Assembly (NCBI GenBank): GCA_026196475.1
Contig: JAPHTA010000017.1
Location: 1 to 52,175 of the forward strand
Reading direction: 5' to 3'
DNA: 52,175 nucleotides
Source of the DNA: Sedimenticola sp.
GTDB taxonomy: Bacteria > Pseudomonadota > Gammaproteobacteria > Chromatiales > Chromatiaceae
The stretch's first letter is position 1, and each line of letters opens with the position of its first letter. Of this stretch, positions 52,152 through 52,175 are shown one piece after another. Under the pieces are notes generated by a model. That model was not told the DNA's origin and ran no database searches. It was given only the letters and a program-made list of their open reading frames with translations. The position numbers and the translations under genes are program-made.

Positions 52152-52175
52152 CCCGGGGGCTGAGGCCCAAAAAAA

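Noticed and set aside
52157-52175. GGGC-TGAG-GCCC hairpin followed by seven A at the window end
   Set aside because: An intrinsic terminator needs a T-run after the stem on the transcribed strand; here A follows on the plus strand, and the T-run would precede the stem on the minus strand.

Overview
The window reads as a chromosomal cell-envelope glycan locus of a Gram-negative gammaproteobacterium. Direct support is the lipid A/core machinery (MsbA, LpxL-type acyltransferase, WaaA Kdo transferase, WaaL-type ligase), an RfaH antiterminator, an EPS-associated MarR-type regulator and a GCGGC-stem REP-like palindrome typical of gammaproteobacteria. The genus cannot be told from the sequence. The flanks look about 55-60% GC. 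The middle (about 22.5-41.3 kb) is clearly AT-rich, as expected for a horizontally exchanged O-antigen or capsule cassette.

Layout. (1) 6-932: ilvE. (2) 1101-10494, plus strand: a compact, largely overlapping gene string encoding an ELM1-type putative glycosyltransferase, a GT4 glycosyltransferase, a HAD-UbiA fusion, a GtrA-like membrane protein, a DprE1-like oxidase, a DprE2-like reductase, a GT-C (GT39/ArnT-like) glycosyltransferase and a NodU-type carbamoyltransferase. This matches the mycobacterial decaprenylphosphoryl-arabinose (DPA) pathway, followed by a membrane transferase and a carbamoylation step. (3) 18400-10511, minus strand: msbA, lpxL-like acyltransferase, GT4, fkbM, wecB, waaL-like, GT2. 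(4) 19255-18761, minus: rfaH-like. (5) From 19661, plus: a long polysaccharide operon preceded by an ops-like element at 19619-19630. It starts with the MarR-type EPS regulator and wbpB/wbpD/wbpE-type genes for a 2,3-diacetamido-uronic acid. Next come an OafA-type acyltransferase, two Wzx flippases, one Wzy polymerase, several GT4 enzymes, two methyltransferases, a polysaccharide-deacetylase-like protein and a large nucleotidyltransferase/kinase-like protein of unknown function. A nest of two IS3-family elements (27955-29913) interrupts this section. (6) 41303-46775: a glutaminase-WbpG amidotransferase fusion, a WbuB-like GT and pglC/pglD/pglE-type genes. (7) 46804-52151: a beta-CASP metallo-hydrolase, a WbpM/PglF-type 4,6-dehydratase, waaA and a ComEA-like helix-hairpin-helix protein.

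How the genes probably work together (inference). PglF, PglE and PglD would make UDP-diacetylbacillosamine and PglC would load it onto undecaprenyl phosphate. The GT4 enzymes would extend the unit, including an amidinated diacetamido-uronic acid made by the Wbp-type enzymes and the fused amidotransferase. Wzx and Wzy would export and polymerise it, and the WaaL-type enzyme would ligate it to a lipid A core whose assembly genes flank the locus. RfaH, encoded beside the operon head and paired with an ops-like site, would let polymerase traverse this very long operon. The DPA-like cluster would add a second, periplasmic pentofuranose-type decoration to an unknown acceptor.
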